Assembly: GCF_900107045.1 (NCBI RefSeq)
Contig: NZ_FNON01000004.1
Location: forward strand, 1-64,000
From: Amycolatopsis xylanica
Lineage (GTDB): Bacteria; Actinomycetota; Actinomycetes; Mycobacteriales; Pseudonocardiaceae
Direction of reading: 5' to 3'
Length of the DNA stretch: 64,000 bases
Made by a program: the position numbers and the translations under genes. Below are positions 34,340 to 43,299 of this stretch, one piece after another. The notes beneath the pieces were generated by a model, which was given only the letters and a program-made list of their open reading frames with translations, did no database searches and had not been told where the DNA came from. Numbering within the stretch: position 1 is the first letter of the stretch; each line of letters starts with the position of its first letter.

Positions 34340-35662
34340 TCAGTTCCCGGCCGCGATCTGCTGGTCGGCCTGGGTGAGCTGGGACTTGATCTTCGCGGCG
34401 TCGACCGGCTTCCCGGCGGCGACGTCGGCGAACATGGCCTTCATGGCGGTGCCGATCAGCGTCTCGAACTGCGACTCCTGCGGGACCTGCGGCATCGGCT
34501 CGGCGGTGTTGGCCAGCACGTTCTGGAACACCTTCACGTCCGAGGTCTGGAACTTCGGGTCGCTGTAGGCGTCCTGGACGGTCGGCAGCGAGCCGTAGGC
34601 GTTGTTCAGGATCGCCTGCTCGGGCGCCGAGAGCATGAACTTCACGAAGTCCAGCGCGGCATCCTTGTTCTTGGTGTTCTGGAAGACCGAGAGGTTGATG
34701 CCCGCGACGAAGCTGGTCACCTTGCGGCCGCCGGGCGGCGGGGTGGCGGGCAGCGGGATCGGCGCGACACCGATGTTGGACAGGTCGGCGCCGATGTTCT
34801 TGAACGAGCCCTCGGAGGCCTGGTTCATGAACATCGCGGCCTTGCCGTCGGCCAGGTCCTTGAGCGACTTGGCGGTGTCGGCGTACTCCGCGTTCGACGG
34901 GTTGACGATCTTGTCCTTCTGCATCAGGTCGATGTGCTGCTGGACCGCGGCGACCGCCTGGTCGGAGGCGAGCTGCGGCTTGCCGTCCTTGCCGAAGAAG
35001 GTCGCGCCCTGCTGCGCGCCGAGTATCGCCGCGTGGTGGCTGTTCTCGGTGACCTGACCGGCCTGCAGCGACATGCCCCACTGGCCCTTGGCCGGGTCGG
35101 TCAGCTTCTTGCCGTCGGCGATCAGCTCCTCCCAGGTCGCGGGCGGGCTGGTGATGCCGGCGTCGGCGAAGAGCTTCTTGTTGTAGTAGAGGCCGTACGC
35201 CTGGCCGTAGAGCGGGACGCCGACGGGCGGCTGGCCCTGCGCGCCGGTCGCGGCGAGCGACGGGCCGAGGAAGCGGGCCTTGCCGCCGACCTTCTCGAGC
35301 GCGGCGTCGTCGAAGGGCACGAACGCGCCGGTGGCCTGCAGCGACGCCGACCAGGTGTTGCCGATGTTGAGCACGTCGGGGCCCTGGCCGGAGGTGGTGG
35401 CGGCGAGGATCCGGTTGAGCAGGTCCGTCCACGGGACGACCTCGACCTTGACCTTGATGCCCGAGGCCTTCTCGAACTTGTCGAGCTCCGGCTGCAGGAT
35501 GGCCTTGTCGTTGTCGAGGCTGGTGCCCTGGTTCGAGGCCCAGTAGGTGAGCTCCTTGGGGCCGCCGGCGGCCGAGCCGTCGCCGCTGCCGCCACCACAG
35601 GCCGCGGTGGTCGCCACGACCAGCGCCATGGCCAGCGCCGGGGCGATCTTTCCGATTCGCAT
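34340..35662 (-). CDS. Extracellular sugar-binding lipoprotein
   Basis: A 440-aa ABC solute-binding protein of the MalE/CebE type. The N-terminus is a lipoprotein signal (ALAMALVVATTAAC with lipobox Cys22), then a Gly/Ser linker. Sequence such as LTYWASNQGTSLDNDKA, VPLYGQAYGLYYNKKLFADA and GINLSVFQNTKNKDAALDFV is typical. ATG 35662 is chosen because AAGGGA precedes it and the signal peptide starts here; upstream ATGs at 35704 and 35695 are unlikely. It is the first gene of the uptake operon, and a dyad at 35719-35733 lies upstream. Confidence 0.92.
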   Translation of the reverse strand: MRIGKIAPALAMALVVATTAACGGGSGDGSAAGGPKELTYWASNQGTSLDNDKAILQPELDKFEKASGIKVKVEVVPWTDLLNRILAATTSGQGPDVLNIGNTWSASLQATGAFVPFDDAALEKVGGKARFLGPSLAATGAQGQPPVGVPLYGQAYGLYYNKKLFADAGITSPPATWEELIADGKKLTDPAKGQWGMSLQAGQVTENSHHAAILGAQQGATFFGKDGKPQLASDQAVAAVQQHIDLMQKDKIVNPSNAEYADTAKSLKDLADGKAAMFMNQASEGSFKNIGADLSNIGVAPIPLPATPPPGGRKVTSFVAGINLSVFQNTKNKDAALDFVKFMLSAPEQAILNNAYGSLPTVQDAYSDPKFQTSDVKVFQNVLANTAEPMPQVPQESQFETLIGTAMKAMFADVAAGKPVDAAKIKSQLTQADQQIAAGN

Positions 35663-35718
35663 CTTCAGGTCCCTTGGGGGTGAGTGGACGGCCATGGAGC
35701 ACATGCGATCCAGACCAT

Positions 35719-35733
35719 GCCTTATTTTAAGGC
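35719..35733. promoter_or_regulatory. Operator dyad upstream of the sugar-uptake operon
   Basis: GCCTTA-TTT-TAAGGC is a perfect 6-bp dyad with a 3-bp centre, in an AT-rich patch unusual for this genome. It lies 57 bp upstream of the binding-protein ATG and 79 bp upstream of the divergent ROK gene. A ROK regulator would be expected to bind such a site. Confidence 0.65.
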
Positions 35734-35811
35734 GTGATTTAACGCGCGGTACGCCGAATCGTCAAGAGGACGCGACATGACTTTGTTCAGGGCGCGAAGT
35801 AAGGTCGGCGA

Positions 35812-36993
35812 ATGGCGGAAGGCGGGCTGATGACCGGGCGCGAACGGGGAACTGTGCACGCCCTGCGACGATTCAATCGCTCATTGTTGCTCCGATCCCT
35901 GTATTTCGGCGACCGCCAGAGCCGCCAGGAACTCAGCGCCGCCACCGGGCTGAGCCCGGCCTCGGTCGGCTCGGTGATGCGCGAGCTGATCGACGAGGGC
36001 ATCGTGATCGAGGTCGGCTCCGTCGAGTCCGACGGCGGACGGCCCCGGGTGCTGCTGCGGGTCAACCCGGCGCACGGGCACGTGATCGGCGTCGACGTCG
36101 GCGAGACCCGGGTGCGCGTGGAGCTGTTCGACCTCGCGATGACCGAACGCGCCAAGGCCGACTACCCGCTCGACCGGCACGACGCCGAGGTGGTGACCGC
36201 CCGGATGCTCGACGGCATCGCCGCGGTGCTCAAGGACGGCGGCGTCGGCGCCGGTTCGATCATCGGGGTCGGCATCGGCGTGCCCGGCGTGGTCCAGCGC
36301 GAACCCGAGGTGCTGGTCGACGCGCAGACCTTCGGCTGGGACAGGGTCCCGCTCGAACGCCTGCTCCGCGCGGGCACCGACCTGCCGCTGCTGGTCGACA
36401 ACGGCGCCAACACCATGGGCAGGGCCGAGCTCTGGTTCGGCTCCGGCCGCGGCACCACCGGCGCGGTGGTCGCGCTGATCGGCTCGGGCGTCGGCGCCAG
36501 CATCATCTCCGGCGACGCGGGCTTCCCCGGCGCGTCGGCGAGCGAGTTCGGGCATCTGGTGGTGGTCGCGGGCGGGCGGACCTGCCGGTGCGGGAACAAG
36601 GGCTGCCTGGAGGCCTACGTCGGCGCGGAGGCGATCCTCGACCGGTTCGCCGAGGCTGGCGGGATCATCGACGGCGGCGCGGACCAGGAGTCGGCGCTCG
36701 CCGCGGTCAGCCACGACGATCAGGGCACCGGCGTGCTGGCCGAGACCGTGCGGTACCTGGGCGCCGGGATCGGCAGCCTGATCAACCTGCTCGCGCCCGA
36801 ACGCGTCATCCTCGGCGGCTGGGCCGGGCTGCTCCTCGGCGACCGTAACCTCGACGCCATCCGTGCCGCCGCGCGCCTGCATTCGCTGAGGCACCCCTTC
36901 GCCACCACGTCGATCGAACTGTGCCGCCTCGGCCCGGAGGCCGTCGCGCTGGGCGCCGCCACCCTGCCGGTCGAACAATTCCTCACTGGCTGA
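35812..36993 (+). CDS. ROK family transcriptional regulator
   Basis: A 393-aa ROK repressor. An N-terminal winged helix (QSRQELSAATGLSPASVGSV) is followed by the sugar-kinase-like ROK domain with VIGVDVGETRVRVELFD and the zinc motif FGHLVVV...CRCGNKGCLEAYVG. Repressors of this type bind a sugar and control transport operons. Divergence from the ABC/GH1 operon, with a dyad in between, makes this operon the likely target. ATG 35812 and ATG 35830 are both possible starts. Confidence 0.9.
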   Translation: MAEGGLMTGRERGTVHALRRFNRSLLLRSLYFGDRQSRQELSAATGLSPASVGSVMRELIDEGIVIEVGSVESDGGRPRVLLRVNPAHGHVIGVDVGETRVRVELFDLAMTERAKADYPLDRHDAEVVTARMLDGIAAVLKDGGVGAGSIIGVGIGVPGVVQREPEVLVDAQTFGWDRVPLERLLRAGTDLPLLVDNGANTMGRAELWFGSGRGTTGAVVALIGSGVGASIISGDAGFPGASASEFGHLVVVAGGRTCRCGNKGCLEAYVGAEAILDRFAEAGGIIDGGADQESALAAVSHDDQGTGVLAETVRYLGAGIGSLINLLAPERVILGGWAGLLLGDRNLDAIRAAARLHSLRHPFATTSIELCRLGPEAVALGAATLPVEQFLTG

Positions 36994-37140
36994 CCTCGGT
37001 GATCGTAACGGGATTTGCCTGAAATCACCCATTGCCGAGTTCCATGCAACTGCCAACGAATGTCATGTTCACCTATTGAACGACGGGTAAAGGTTGGTTA
37101 AATTCCCACCCATTCCCCGCTCATCGTCCCGAGGAGAACT

Positions 37141-38616
37141 GTGACGACCGCAGGATTCAGCAGGCGAAAGTTCCTGGCCACGACCGCGGGCGCCGCAGTG
37201 GTGGGCACCGGGTTGCTCGCCGCCACCGGCGCCCGCGCGACGGCGGGCGGCATCGACTTCGACGGACTCGGCAAAGCCATGTCGGGACGACTACTCCGGC
37301 CCGGTGACACCGGGTACGACTTCGCGGCGACGACCTGGAACCTGGCGCTGCCCGCGCGCAGACCCGCCGCGATCGCGCTGGTCGCCGATCGCCAGGACGT
37401 CATCGAATGCGTGCGCCGGGCCGGTGGCCGCGGCACGCCGCTCGCGGCCCGCTCGGGCGGGCACAGCTACGCCGGTTTCTCCACTCCGGACGGTGGCGTC
37501 GTGGTCGATGTCTCCGAGCTGAACAAGATCACCGTCCGCGACGACGGCACCGCGGTGGTCGGTTCGGGCGCGCAGCTGATGCAGGTGTACTCCGCGCTCG
37601 CCGCGCGGGGCAGGGCACTGCCGGGCGGCACCTGCGCCACGGTCGGCATCGCGGGCCTCACCCTCGGCGGCGGCATCGGCCCGCTCACCCGTCCCTACGG
37701 CCTGACCTGCGATCGGCTGCGTGGCGCGACCGTGGTGACGGCCGACGGCGCGGTGCACCAAGCGAGCGCGCACAAGGACACGGACCTGTTCTGGGCGTTG
37801 CGCGGCGGCGGTGGCGGCCACGCGGGCATCGTCACCGAGTTCACCTTCAGCACGGTGCCCGCGCCGAACCCGGTGGTCTTCAAGCTCGAATTCCCCGCCT
37901 CGCACACCGCGAAGGTGCTCGCCGCCTGGTCGGCCTGGCAGCATTCCGCGCCCAAGGAGCTCACCTCGACCTGCGCGATCGGCGCTGGCAAGGAGCCGAG
38001 CAACTCGATCGAGGGCACCTGGGCCGGCAAGGCTTCGGCGGCGAAGTCGCAGTTGGACGCGCTCGTCTCCGAGGTCGGTGTGGCACCGTCCACTCGCACC
38101 AGCACACAGAAGTCCTATCTGGACACGGTGCTACATTTCGCGCCCTGTAAGGAGGTCAGCACCTGCTACGCGGACACCAAGCCGGGCGGAACGGTCCCGC
38201 GTGAAGCGTTCCACGCCGCGTCCCGCATGCTGCCGCGCGTACTGAAGGCCGCCGACGCCACCCGTGTCGTCGAGATCATCACCGGCTTCGATGACATGGT
38301 CCTGCTCTTCGACGCCGTCGGCGGTGAGGTCGACGCGATCGGCGCCCGCGACACGGCGTACGGGCACCGCGGCGCCCGCGCCTCCGTGCAGATCTACGGC
38401 TGGAGCGAGACCGACAAGGGCGAAGTCCTCACCCAGGCACAGCAAGCGCTGACCCGGGTGCTCAGCAGCGCTTCCTACGTCAACTACGTCAATCCATTGC
38501 AGACCGACTGGGCCACCTCGTACTGGGGCGTCAACCAGGCCAAGCTGCGCCGCGTCGTCTCGGCCTATGACCCCGGCAAGGTGTTCGACTTCCCCCACTC
38601 CGCGCTCCGCGGCTGA
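37141..38616 (+). CDS. Exported FAD oxidase with bicovalent flavin (BBE-like carbohydrate oxidase)
   Basis: A 491-aa FAD-linked oxidase with a twin-arginine signal (FSRRKFLATTAGAAVVG). The PP-loop has RSGGHSYAGF (His108) and PGGTCATVGIAGLTLGGGIG (Cys165); these two residues are the classic sites of bicovalent FAD attachment in gluco-oligosaccharide and berberine-bridge enzymes. The C-terminal BBE segment reads YVNYVNP...YWGVNQAKLRRV. GTG start at 37141 after GAGGAG. It precedes a Tat-exported aldose 1-epimerase by 22 bp, which fits an oxidase acting on one anomer of a sugar. Confidence 0.88.
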   Translation: MTTAGFSRRKFLATTAGAAVVGTGLLAATGARATAGGIDFDGLGKAMSGRLLRPGDTGYDFAATTWNLALPARRPAAIALVADRQDVIECVRRAGGRGTPLAARSGGHSYAGFSTPDGGVVVDVSELNKITVRDDGTAVVGSGAQLMQVYSALAARGRALPGGTCATVGIAGLTLGGGIGPLTRPYGLTCDRLRGATVVTADGAVHQASAHKDTDLFWALRGGGGGHAGIVTEFTFSTVPAPNPVVFKLEFPASHTAKVLAAWSAWQHSAPKELTSTCAIGAGKEPSNSIEGTWAGKASAAKSQLDALVSEVGVAPSTRTSTQKSYLDTVLHFAPCKEVSTCYADTKPGGTVPREAFHAASRMLPRVLKAADATRVVEIITGFDDMVLLFDAVGGEVDAIGARDTAYGHRGARASVQIYGWSETDKGEVLTQAQQALTRVLSSASYVNYVNPLQTDWATSYWGVNQAKLRRVVSAYDPGKVFDFPHSALRG

Positions 38617-38638
38617 ATCCATTTTGGAGACACGAACC

Positions 38639-39649
38639 ATGCGCACGTTTTCCCGACGCGCGGCGATGACCGCCGCCGCAGGCACCACCGCCGCGCTCGC
38701 ACTCGGCGGGCAGGCTGTCTCAGCGGCTTCGGTTGAAGCCCTTTTGCCCACCGGGCGGCAGTACCGCATCACCTCCGGCAAGCAAAGCCTGACGGTGGCC
38801 GAGATCGGCGCCGAGCTGCGGTCCTGGACCGTCGACGGGCGCGCCATCCTGGCGGGCCACCCCGACAACTCCATGGGCGACAGCCACATGGGCAAGATCC
38901 TGCTGCCGTGGTCCGACCGGATCGCGGGCGGCAAGTACAAGTTCGAGGGCGTCGACTACGAAACCCCGATCACCGAGCACTGGAGCGGCTGCGCGATCCA
39001 CGGGCTCGCGATCTTCCAGCCGTGGTCACTCGTCAAGCAGGAGACCGGCCGCCTGGTGCTCGGCTCGGTGCTGTACCCGCAGTACGGCTACCCGTTCCTG
39101 CTCAAGTTCCAGACCGAGTACCTGCTCACCAAAACCGGGCTGCGCGTCACGCTCACCGCCACCAACGCCGGCGACAAGCCCGCCCCGTTCGGCAGCGGCT
39201 ATCACCCGTACTTCAAGGCGGACCCGCTGGTGGACAACGCGAAGCTGACCATCGCGGCATCGACCTACCTCATCAACGACGACAAGGGCGTCCCGACCGG
39301 GCGGGCGCCCGTGGCGGGCACCCCGAACGACTTCCGCACCGCGAAGGTCATCGGCCCCGCGCAGGTCGACCTCGCCTATACCGACCTCATCCACACCTCG
39401 GCCGAGAGCACGCTCGCCGAACTCGAAACCCCGGACGGCCACAAGATCCAGCTCTGGGCCGACGAGAAGAACAAGTATCTCCTGGCCTATTCCGACGATT
39501 ACGCCGAAGGCAGGCCCGCGCGCCGGGCGATCGCACTCGAGCCGGTCACCGGCCCCGGCAACGCGTTCAACAGCGGCCAGGACCTGATCGTCCTCAAGCC
39601 TGGCCAGACTTTCCGCAGCACCTGGGGCGTGCGCACCAACGCGTTGTGA
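38639..39649 (+). CDS. Exported aldose 1-epimerase
   Basis: A 336-aa mutarotase that interconverts alpha and beta anomers. It has a Tat-type signal (FSRRAAMTAAAGTTAALALG) and the epimerase motifs: NSMGDSHMGKILLPWSDRI, EHWSGCAIHGLAI with the conserved His, GYHPYFK, and the C-terminal ALEPVTGPGNAFNSG with the catalytic Glu. ATG at 38639. It probably works outside the cell next to the flavin oxidase. Confidence 0.88.
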   Translation: MRTFSRRAAMTAAAGTTAALALGGQAVSAASVEALLPTGRQYRITSGKQSLTVAEIGAELRSWTVDGRAILAGHPDNSMGDSHMGKILLPWSDRIAGGKYKFEGVDYETPITEHWSGCAIHGLAIFQPWSLVKQETGRLVLGSVLYPQYGYPFLLKFQTEYLLTKTGLRVTLTATNAGDKPAPFGSGYHPYFKADPLVDNAKLTIAASTYLINDDKGVPTGRAPVAGTPNDFRTAKVIGPAQVDLAYTDLIHTSAESTLAELETPDGHKIQLWADEKNKYLLAYSDDYAEGRPARRAIALEPVTGPGNAFNSGQDLIVLKPGQTFRSTWGVRTNAL

Positions 39650-39743
39650 TTACATCGGATCTTGCATTCGAAACAGGTTTTCCCGAGCGCCGTTCCAGGC
39701 ATTATGTGGCGGATAGTGTTCCGCGGCGAAAACCAGAGGAAGT

Positions 39744-40445
39744 ATGCACCCCATCGTGTTCAAAAGTGTCGCGGCCGCCGTGGCACTGACCGCGTTTTCG
39801 GCGGGCCAGGCAGAGGCGAGCACCACCGCCCTGCGCTGGTCCGCCGATCCGCGTGACGGCATCGGCGCGTTCAAGTCGATCCAGTGCGACAGCAAGACCT
39901 TCGCCACCGCGACGGACCCGGACAAAGGCACGGTCTGGCAGGTGACGCAGCCCGCGAAACAGGAACGCTGCGAAGCGGTCGGCCCCGACGTGTCGGCCAC
40001 CGACAGCTATTACCTGGGCTGGTCCTCGAAGTTCAGCATCGGCGACGCGGAAAGCCGGTACTTCTTCCAGGTCAAGTCCAGCCCCAGCAGCGGCACCGCC
40101 AATCACCCGGTGGTGATCGGCGTGATCAACGGCGAACTCCAGCTGCACAGCTGGACGGCCGAGCACAAGGACGTCCTGCTGTGGCGCGCCAAAGCGGTCA
40201 AGAACGTGTGGAACGACTACGCGCTGCGGATCACGTCCGGCAGGACGGACGGCACCGTCCAGTTCTGGTTCAACGGCGTGCGCCAGCGCCTGCTCACCGG
40301 CTCGGACACCTACACCGGCACCACGTACGACGGCACCAGGACGTACCTGAAGTGGGGCATCTACCACCCCGCCCCCGGCGTCGCGACCTCGTCGATCACC
40401 ACCATCAAGATGGGCGCCACCCTCGCCGACGTGACCACCCCCTGA
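39744..40445 (+). CDS. Secreted polysaccharide-lyase-like protein
   Basis: A 233-aa secreted protein (signal KSVAAAVALTAFSAGQAEA). The mature part resembles heparin-lyase-I-like jelly-roll proteins: WNDYALRITSGRTDGTVQFW, WFNGVRQ, YLKWGIYHP. These segments are shared by several lectin-like lyases (PL7/PL13/PL20 types), so the substrate is open. It may be a binding or lyase module for plant or microbial uronic acid polymers. Confidence 0.65.
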   Translation: MHPIVFKSVAAAVALTAFSAGQAEASTTALRWSADPRDGIGAFKSIQCDSKTFATATDPDKGTVWQVTQPAKQERCEAVGPDVSATDSYYLGWSSKFSIGDAESRYFFQVKSSPSSGTANHPVVIGVINGELQLHSWTAEHKDVLLWRAKAVKNVWNDYALRITSGRTDGTVQFWFNGVRQRLLTGSDTYTGTTYDGTRTYLKWGIYHPAPGVATSSITTIKMGATLADVTTP

Positions 40446-40448
40446 CCA

Positions 40449-40535
40449 CCGGGATAAAGCGGGCTTTATCCCGGGTGCTTTCCCCGGGATAAAGCCCGCT
40501 TTATCCCGGGGTGGAGTAAAGCCCGCTTTATCCCG
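40449..40535. repeat. Three ATAAAGC palindromes between convergent genes
   Basis: Three self-complementary units: 40449-40474, 40483-40510 and 40517-40535 (core ATAAAGCCCGCTTTAT; the first unit has GCGGGC as centre). They fill nearly all of the 95 bp between the lyase-like gene and the convergent beta-propeller gene, and each can fold into a hairpin. Confidence 0.85.
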
Positions 40536-40540
40536 TTCTG

Positions 40541-41560
40541 CTAGGTGGCCGAGGGGGACGAGGCCAGTGGGACGAGGAGGCGCGGAGCGCCGGTCCCGTC
40601 CGCGGGGACGGCCCACACATCGCTGGTTCCCGCGGCATCGCGCGGCAGGCCGTACGCGATCGTGTTCGCGTCGAGCCACGCCACCTGGTCGTCGATGCTG
40701 CGGGTCTCCGCGAGCGGGGTCTCCCGCATCGTCGCCAGATCGAGCACGTGCTCACGCCACGGCTGCGCGCCGTCCGCGGATACCCGCTTCTTGAAAGCGA
40801 GCTTCTTGCCGTCGGGCGAAAGCGACGGGCATTCGACGTTTTCCCGGAGCGTATGGGCTTTCCACGCCTCGTTGTCGCCTTCGATGAGGTACGTCCGGCC
40901 GCCGGTGCCGACCGTGGCGTAGAACGTCCGGTTGCCCGGCATGAACGTGACGCCCCAGTAGTTGACGTCCTCGCCGCGGTAGGCCTTGCCGTCGATAGTC
41001 AGCGGGATGCCCTCGATGTTGCTCGACAGCTCGCTCAGATCGCGGTCCATGATGGCCGTGCGGGTCGAGTAGGAACCGGGCTGGGCATAGGAATCGCCGG
41101 TGGCGAACGTGGTCCAGCTGCCCATCCGGCCGTCGGGGGAAAGCTTGGCGCGGTTGGGCACGCCGGCCACGTCGACCCGCTTCATCTCGGCCAGTCCCGC
41201 GTCGACGAACCGGGCGACGGCCGAGGGCATCGGGCCTGGCTCGTTCGCGAGGCACAGGCCGGTGCTCGCGGCGACGTAGAAACGCTCGCACGTCAGCTGG
41301 CTGACGCGCCGGGGGCCGCCGGGTTCGGCGAGCGAGACCGCGGCGACCTTGCCGTAGCCGGGGCCGGGCGCGCCGTTGCGGAACAGGAGCTGACCCGGCA
41401 CGGCCAAGTGCACCGGGTGCTCCTGATCGATCCGGACCCCGGCGTCGGCCTGCTGCCGCTCGGGGTTGTTCGCCTTGGCCTTGACCACGTAGAAGACCGA
41501 GGCCGCGATCAAGGCCGTCGTCCCGGCGAGCGCCACGGCGATCTTCGCCTTGAGGTTCAC
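40541..41560 (-). CDS. Membrane-anchored TolB-like beta-propeller protein
   Basis: A 339-aa protein with an N-terminal signal anchor (KIAVALAGTTALIAASVFYV) and an extracytoplasmic domain with TolB/WD40-PD40-like repeats (KLSPDGRMGSWTTF, CPSLSPDGKKLAFKKRV, DDQVAWLDANTIAYGL). These propellers usually mediate protein or sugar contacts. Function unknown. It follows the metallophosphatase by 64 bp on the same strand. Confidence 0.72.
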   Translation of the reverse strand: MNLKAKIAVALAGTTALIAASVFYVVKAKANNPERQQADAGVRIDQEHPVHLAVPGQLLFRNGAPGPGYGKVAAVSLAEPGGPRRVSQLTCERFYVAASTGLCLANEPGPMPSAVARFVDAGLAEMKRVDVAGVPNRAKLSPDGRMGSWTTFATGDSYAQPGSYSTRTAIMDRDLSELSSNIEGIPLTIDGKAYRGEDVNYWGVTFMPGNRTFYATVGTGGRTYLIEGDNEAWKAHTLRENVECPSLSPDGKKLAFKKRVSADGAQPWREHVLDLATMRETPLAETRSIDDQVAWLDANTIAYGLPRDAAGTSDVWAVPADGTGAPRLLVPLASSPSAT

Positions 41561-41624
41561 CAGTCTCCTTAAACTCCGGGATCCGGCGCCGCTCTCCCGA
41601 ATGAGCGGCGCCGGAAGCAGGGGA

Positions 41625-43202
41625 TCACCGGCAGGTGTAGGGGCCCGCCTGGTCGAGCAGCTTGCCGTCCGTGCCGATGATCTCCCAGGAATACGACTTC
41701 CCCTTGAGCACCAGCTTCATCACGCCGTGCTTGCCGAAGATCTTCTCGACGCCTTCGCGTGCCTTGAAGTTCAGGTACAGGCTGTCGCCGCCGATGCCGA
41801 CGATGACCGAGCGGACGCCGTTCGCCTCGTCGACGTGACCGGCGGTGTTCAGCGGCTTCGTGCGCTCGTAGTGGTGGTCGTGGCCCTGGAACACCACGTC
41901 CGCCTTGGCCTTCGAGAACTCGTTCCACAGCGGCGCGACGCTCTTCTGGTCGCCGTCCTGGCCCGAGTTGAAGCGCGGGTGGTGCCAGTAGCCGATGACG
42001 CAGGACTTCGAGTTCGCCGCGAGATCCTTGCGCAGCCACGAAACCTGGTCGGATCCGCCACCGTTGTAGACCGGGTCCGAGTCGAGCGCGACGAAGTGGA
42101 AGTCACCGATGTTGTAGCTGTAGTACGGCTTTCCGTTCGGCGTCGCGATCTTGCCGAAGTACTGCTTGTAGCCGGCGAGCTTGTTGTTCCACTCGTGGTT
42201 GCCGGGCACGGGCTTGGTGATGCTCTTGAACTTGCCCCAGGTCTTGTCGTAGTACGCGCGGTACTCGGCGATCGTGCCGTCGTCGTACTGGTTGTCGCCG
42301 ACCGTGAGCACGTACTTCGGCTTGATCCGCTCGACCACCTTGGCCGTCTCCGAGTGCGCGGACGGCAGCTCGGCCTTGGCGATGTCACCGGAGACGGCGA
42401 TCACCGTGCCATCGGTGCTGCCCGTGTCCTCGGTCTTCGCGGGCACGGTGGCGCTCGTCGGCGACAGGTTGCCCGCCGCGTCCCGCGCCCGCACGGCGTA
42501 GGTGAAGTCCCAGCCGGAGGCCAGCGAGGTGTCGGTGAAGGTGTTCGTCGCGGACTTGCCGATGACGTTGCCGCCACGCAGGATCTCGTAGCCGGTGACG
42601 CCGACGTTGTCCTGCGCCGGCTCCCAGCCCAGCGTGATGGTGTTGGCGGTGCCCGCGGTCTGCTTGAGCCCGGCCGGCGCCGACGGCGGCTGGATGTCGC
42701 CGTCGCCGGTCCGTGCGCCGTAGACTTCCAGCTCCCACAAGGAAACGCCGTACTTGGTGGCCTTCACGGTGGCGTTGACCCGGATGTGCCGGGTGGCCAC
42801 GTCGAGCCCGGTGATCTCGTCGACACCGCCGTCGCCGTCGGTGATCGCCTTGATGTCGGTCCACTTGACGCCGTCTGCGGAAGCCTGGATCTGATAACCC
42901 TTGGCGTAGGCCGACTCCCAGGTCAGCTTGACGCGGCTGACGATCGCCGGTCCGCCGAGATCGACCGCGATCCATTCCGTGCCACCGGCTTCAGCGCTCG
43001 CCCACCGGGTGGTCAGATCGCTGTCGACCGCGTAGTCACCGCCGAACCCGTCGCTCTCGGCGGACGAGGTCGTGGTCGGTTTTCCGGCGGACAGCAGGGA
43101 TTCGGCCCGCGTCTGCGCGCTCGAGACGGTCACTGGCTGAACCAGCAGCACCCCTGCCACCGCCACCACGGCGGCCTGCTTGATCCTTCGCTTCATCCGC
43201 AC
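41625..43202 (-). CDS. Secreted metallophosphoesterase with F5/8C and FN3 domains
   Basis: A 525-aa secreted protein. After the signal peptide (VVAVAGVLLVQP) come an F5/8-type discoidin (CBM32-like) domain at about 32-168, an FN3 domain at about 172-255, and a purple-acid-phosphatase-like metallophosphatase. Metal motifs: SGDIA, GDNQYDDG, GNHEWNN, YWHHPRF and GHDHHYERT. Substrates could be phosphoesters bound to the cell surface or polysaccharides. An AT-rich palindrome (43219-43243) lies just upstream. Confidence 0.88.
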   Translation of the reverse strand: MRMKRRIKQAAVVAVAGVLLVQPVTVSSAQTRAESLLSAGKPTTTSSAESDGFGGDYAVDSDLTTRWASAEAGGTEWIAVDLGGPAIVSRVKLTWESAYAKGYQIQASADGVKWTDIKAITDGDGGVDEITGLDVATRHIRVNATVKATKYGVSLWELEVYGARTGDGDIQPPSAPAGLKQTAGTANTITLGWEPAQDNVGVTGYEILRGGNVIGKSATNTFTDTSLASGWDFTYAVRARDAAGNLSPTSATVPAKTEDTGSTDGTVIAVSGDIAKAELPSAHSETAKVVERIKPKYVLTVGDNQYDDGTIAEYRAYYDKTWGKFKSITKPVPGNHEWNNKLAGYKQYFGKIATPNGKPYYSYNIGDFHFVALDSDPVYNGGGSDQVSWLRKDLAANSKSCVIGYWHHPRFNSGQDGDQKSVAPLWNEFSKAKADVVFQGHDHHYERTKPLNTAGHVDEANGVRSVIVGIGGDSLYLNFKAREGVEKIFGKHGVMKLVLKGKSYSWEIIGTDGKLLDQAGPYTCR

Positions 43203-43218
43203 TCCCGGGCCCGCGCCG

Positions 43219-43243
43219 AATTAGTTAGGGAAGTTTCCTAATT
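43219..43243. promoter_or_regulatory. Operator-like palindrome upstream of the metallophosphatase
   Basis: AATTAG (43219-43224) and CTAATT (43238-43243) enclose TTAGGGAAGTTTCCTAA (43225-43241), which is itself a dyad with one mismatched pair. It lies 17 bp upstream of the ATG. The core resembles the AGGAAA-TTTCCT palindromes reported as ROK (CsnR-type) boxes in Streptomyces; this comparison is from memory. Confidence 0.5.
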
Positions 43244-43299
43244 AAAGCGAAGGTTAACGGACCCCGATTGGCCGGTCAATGAACCGTCAAATCCTTACA

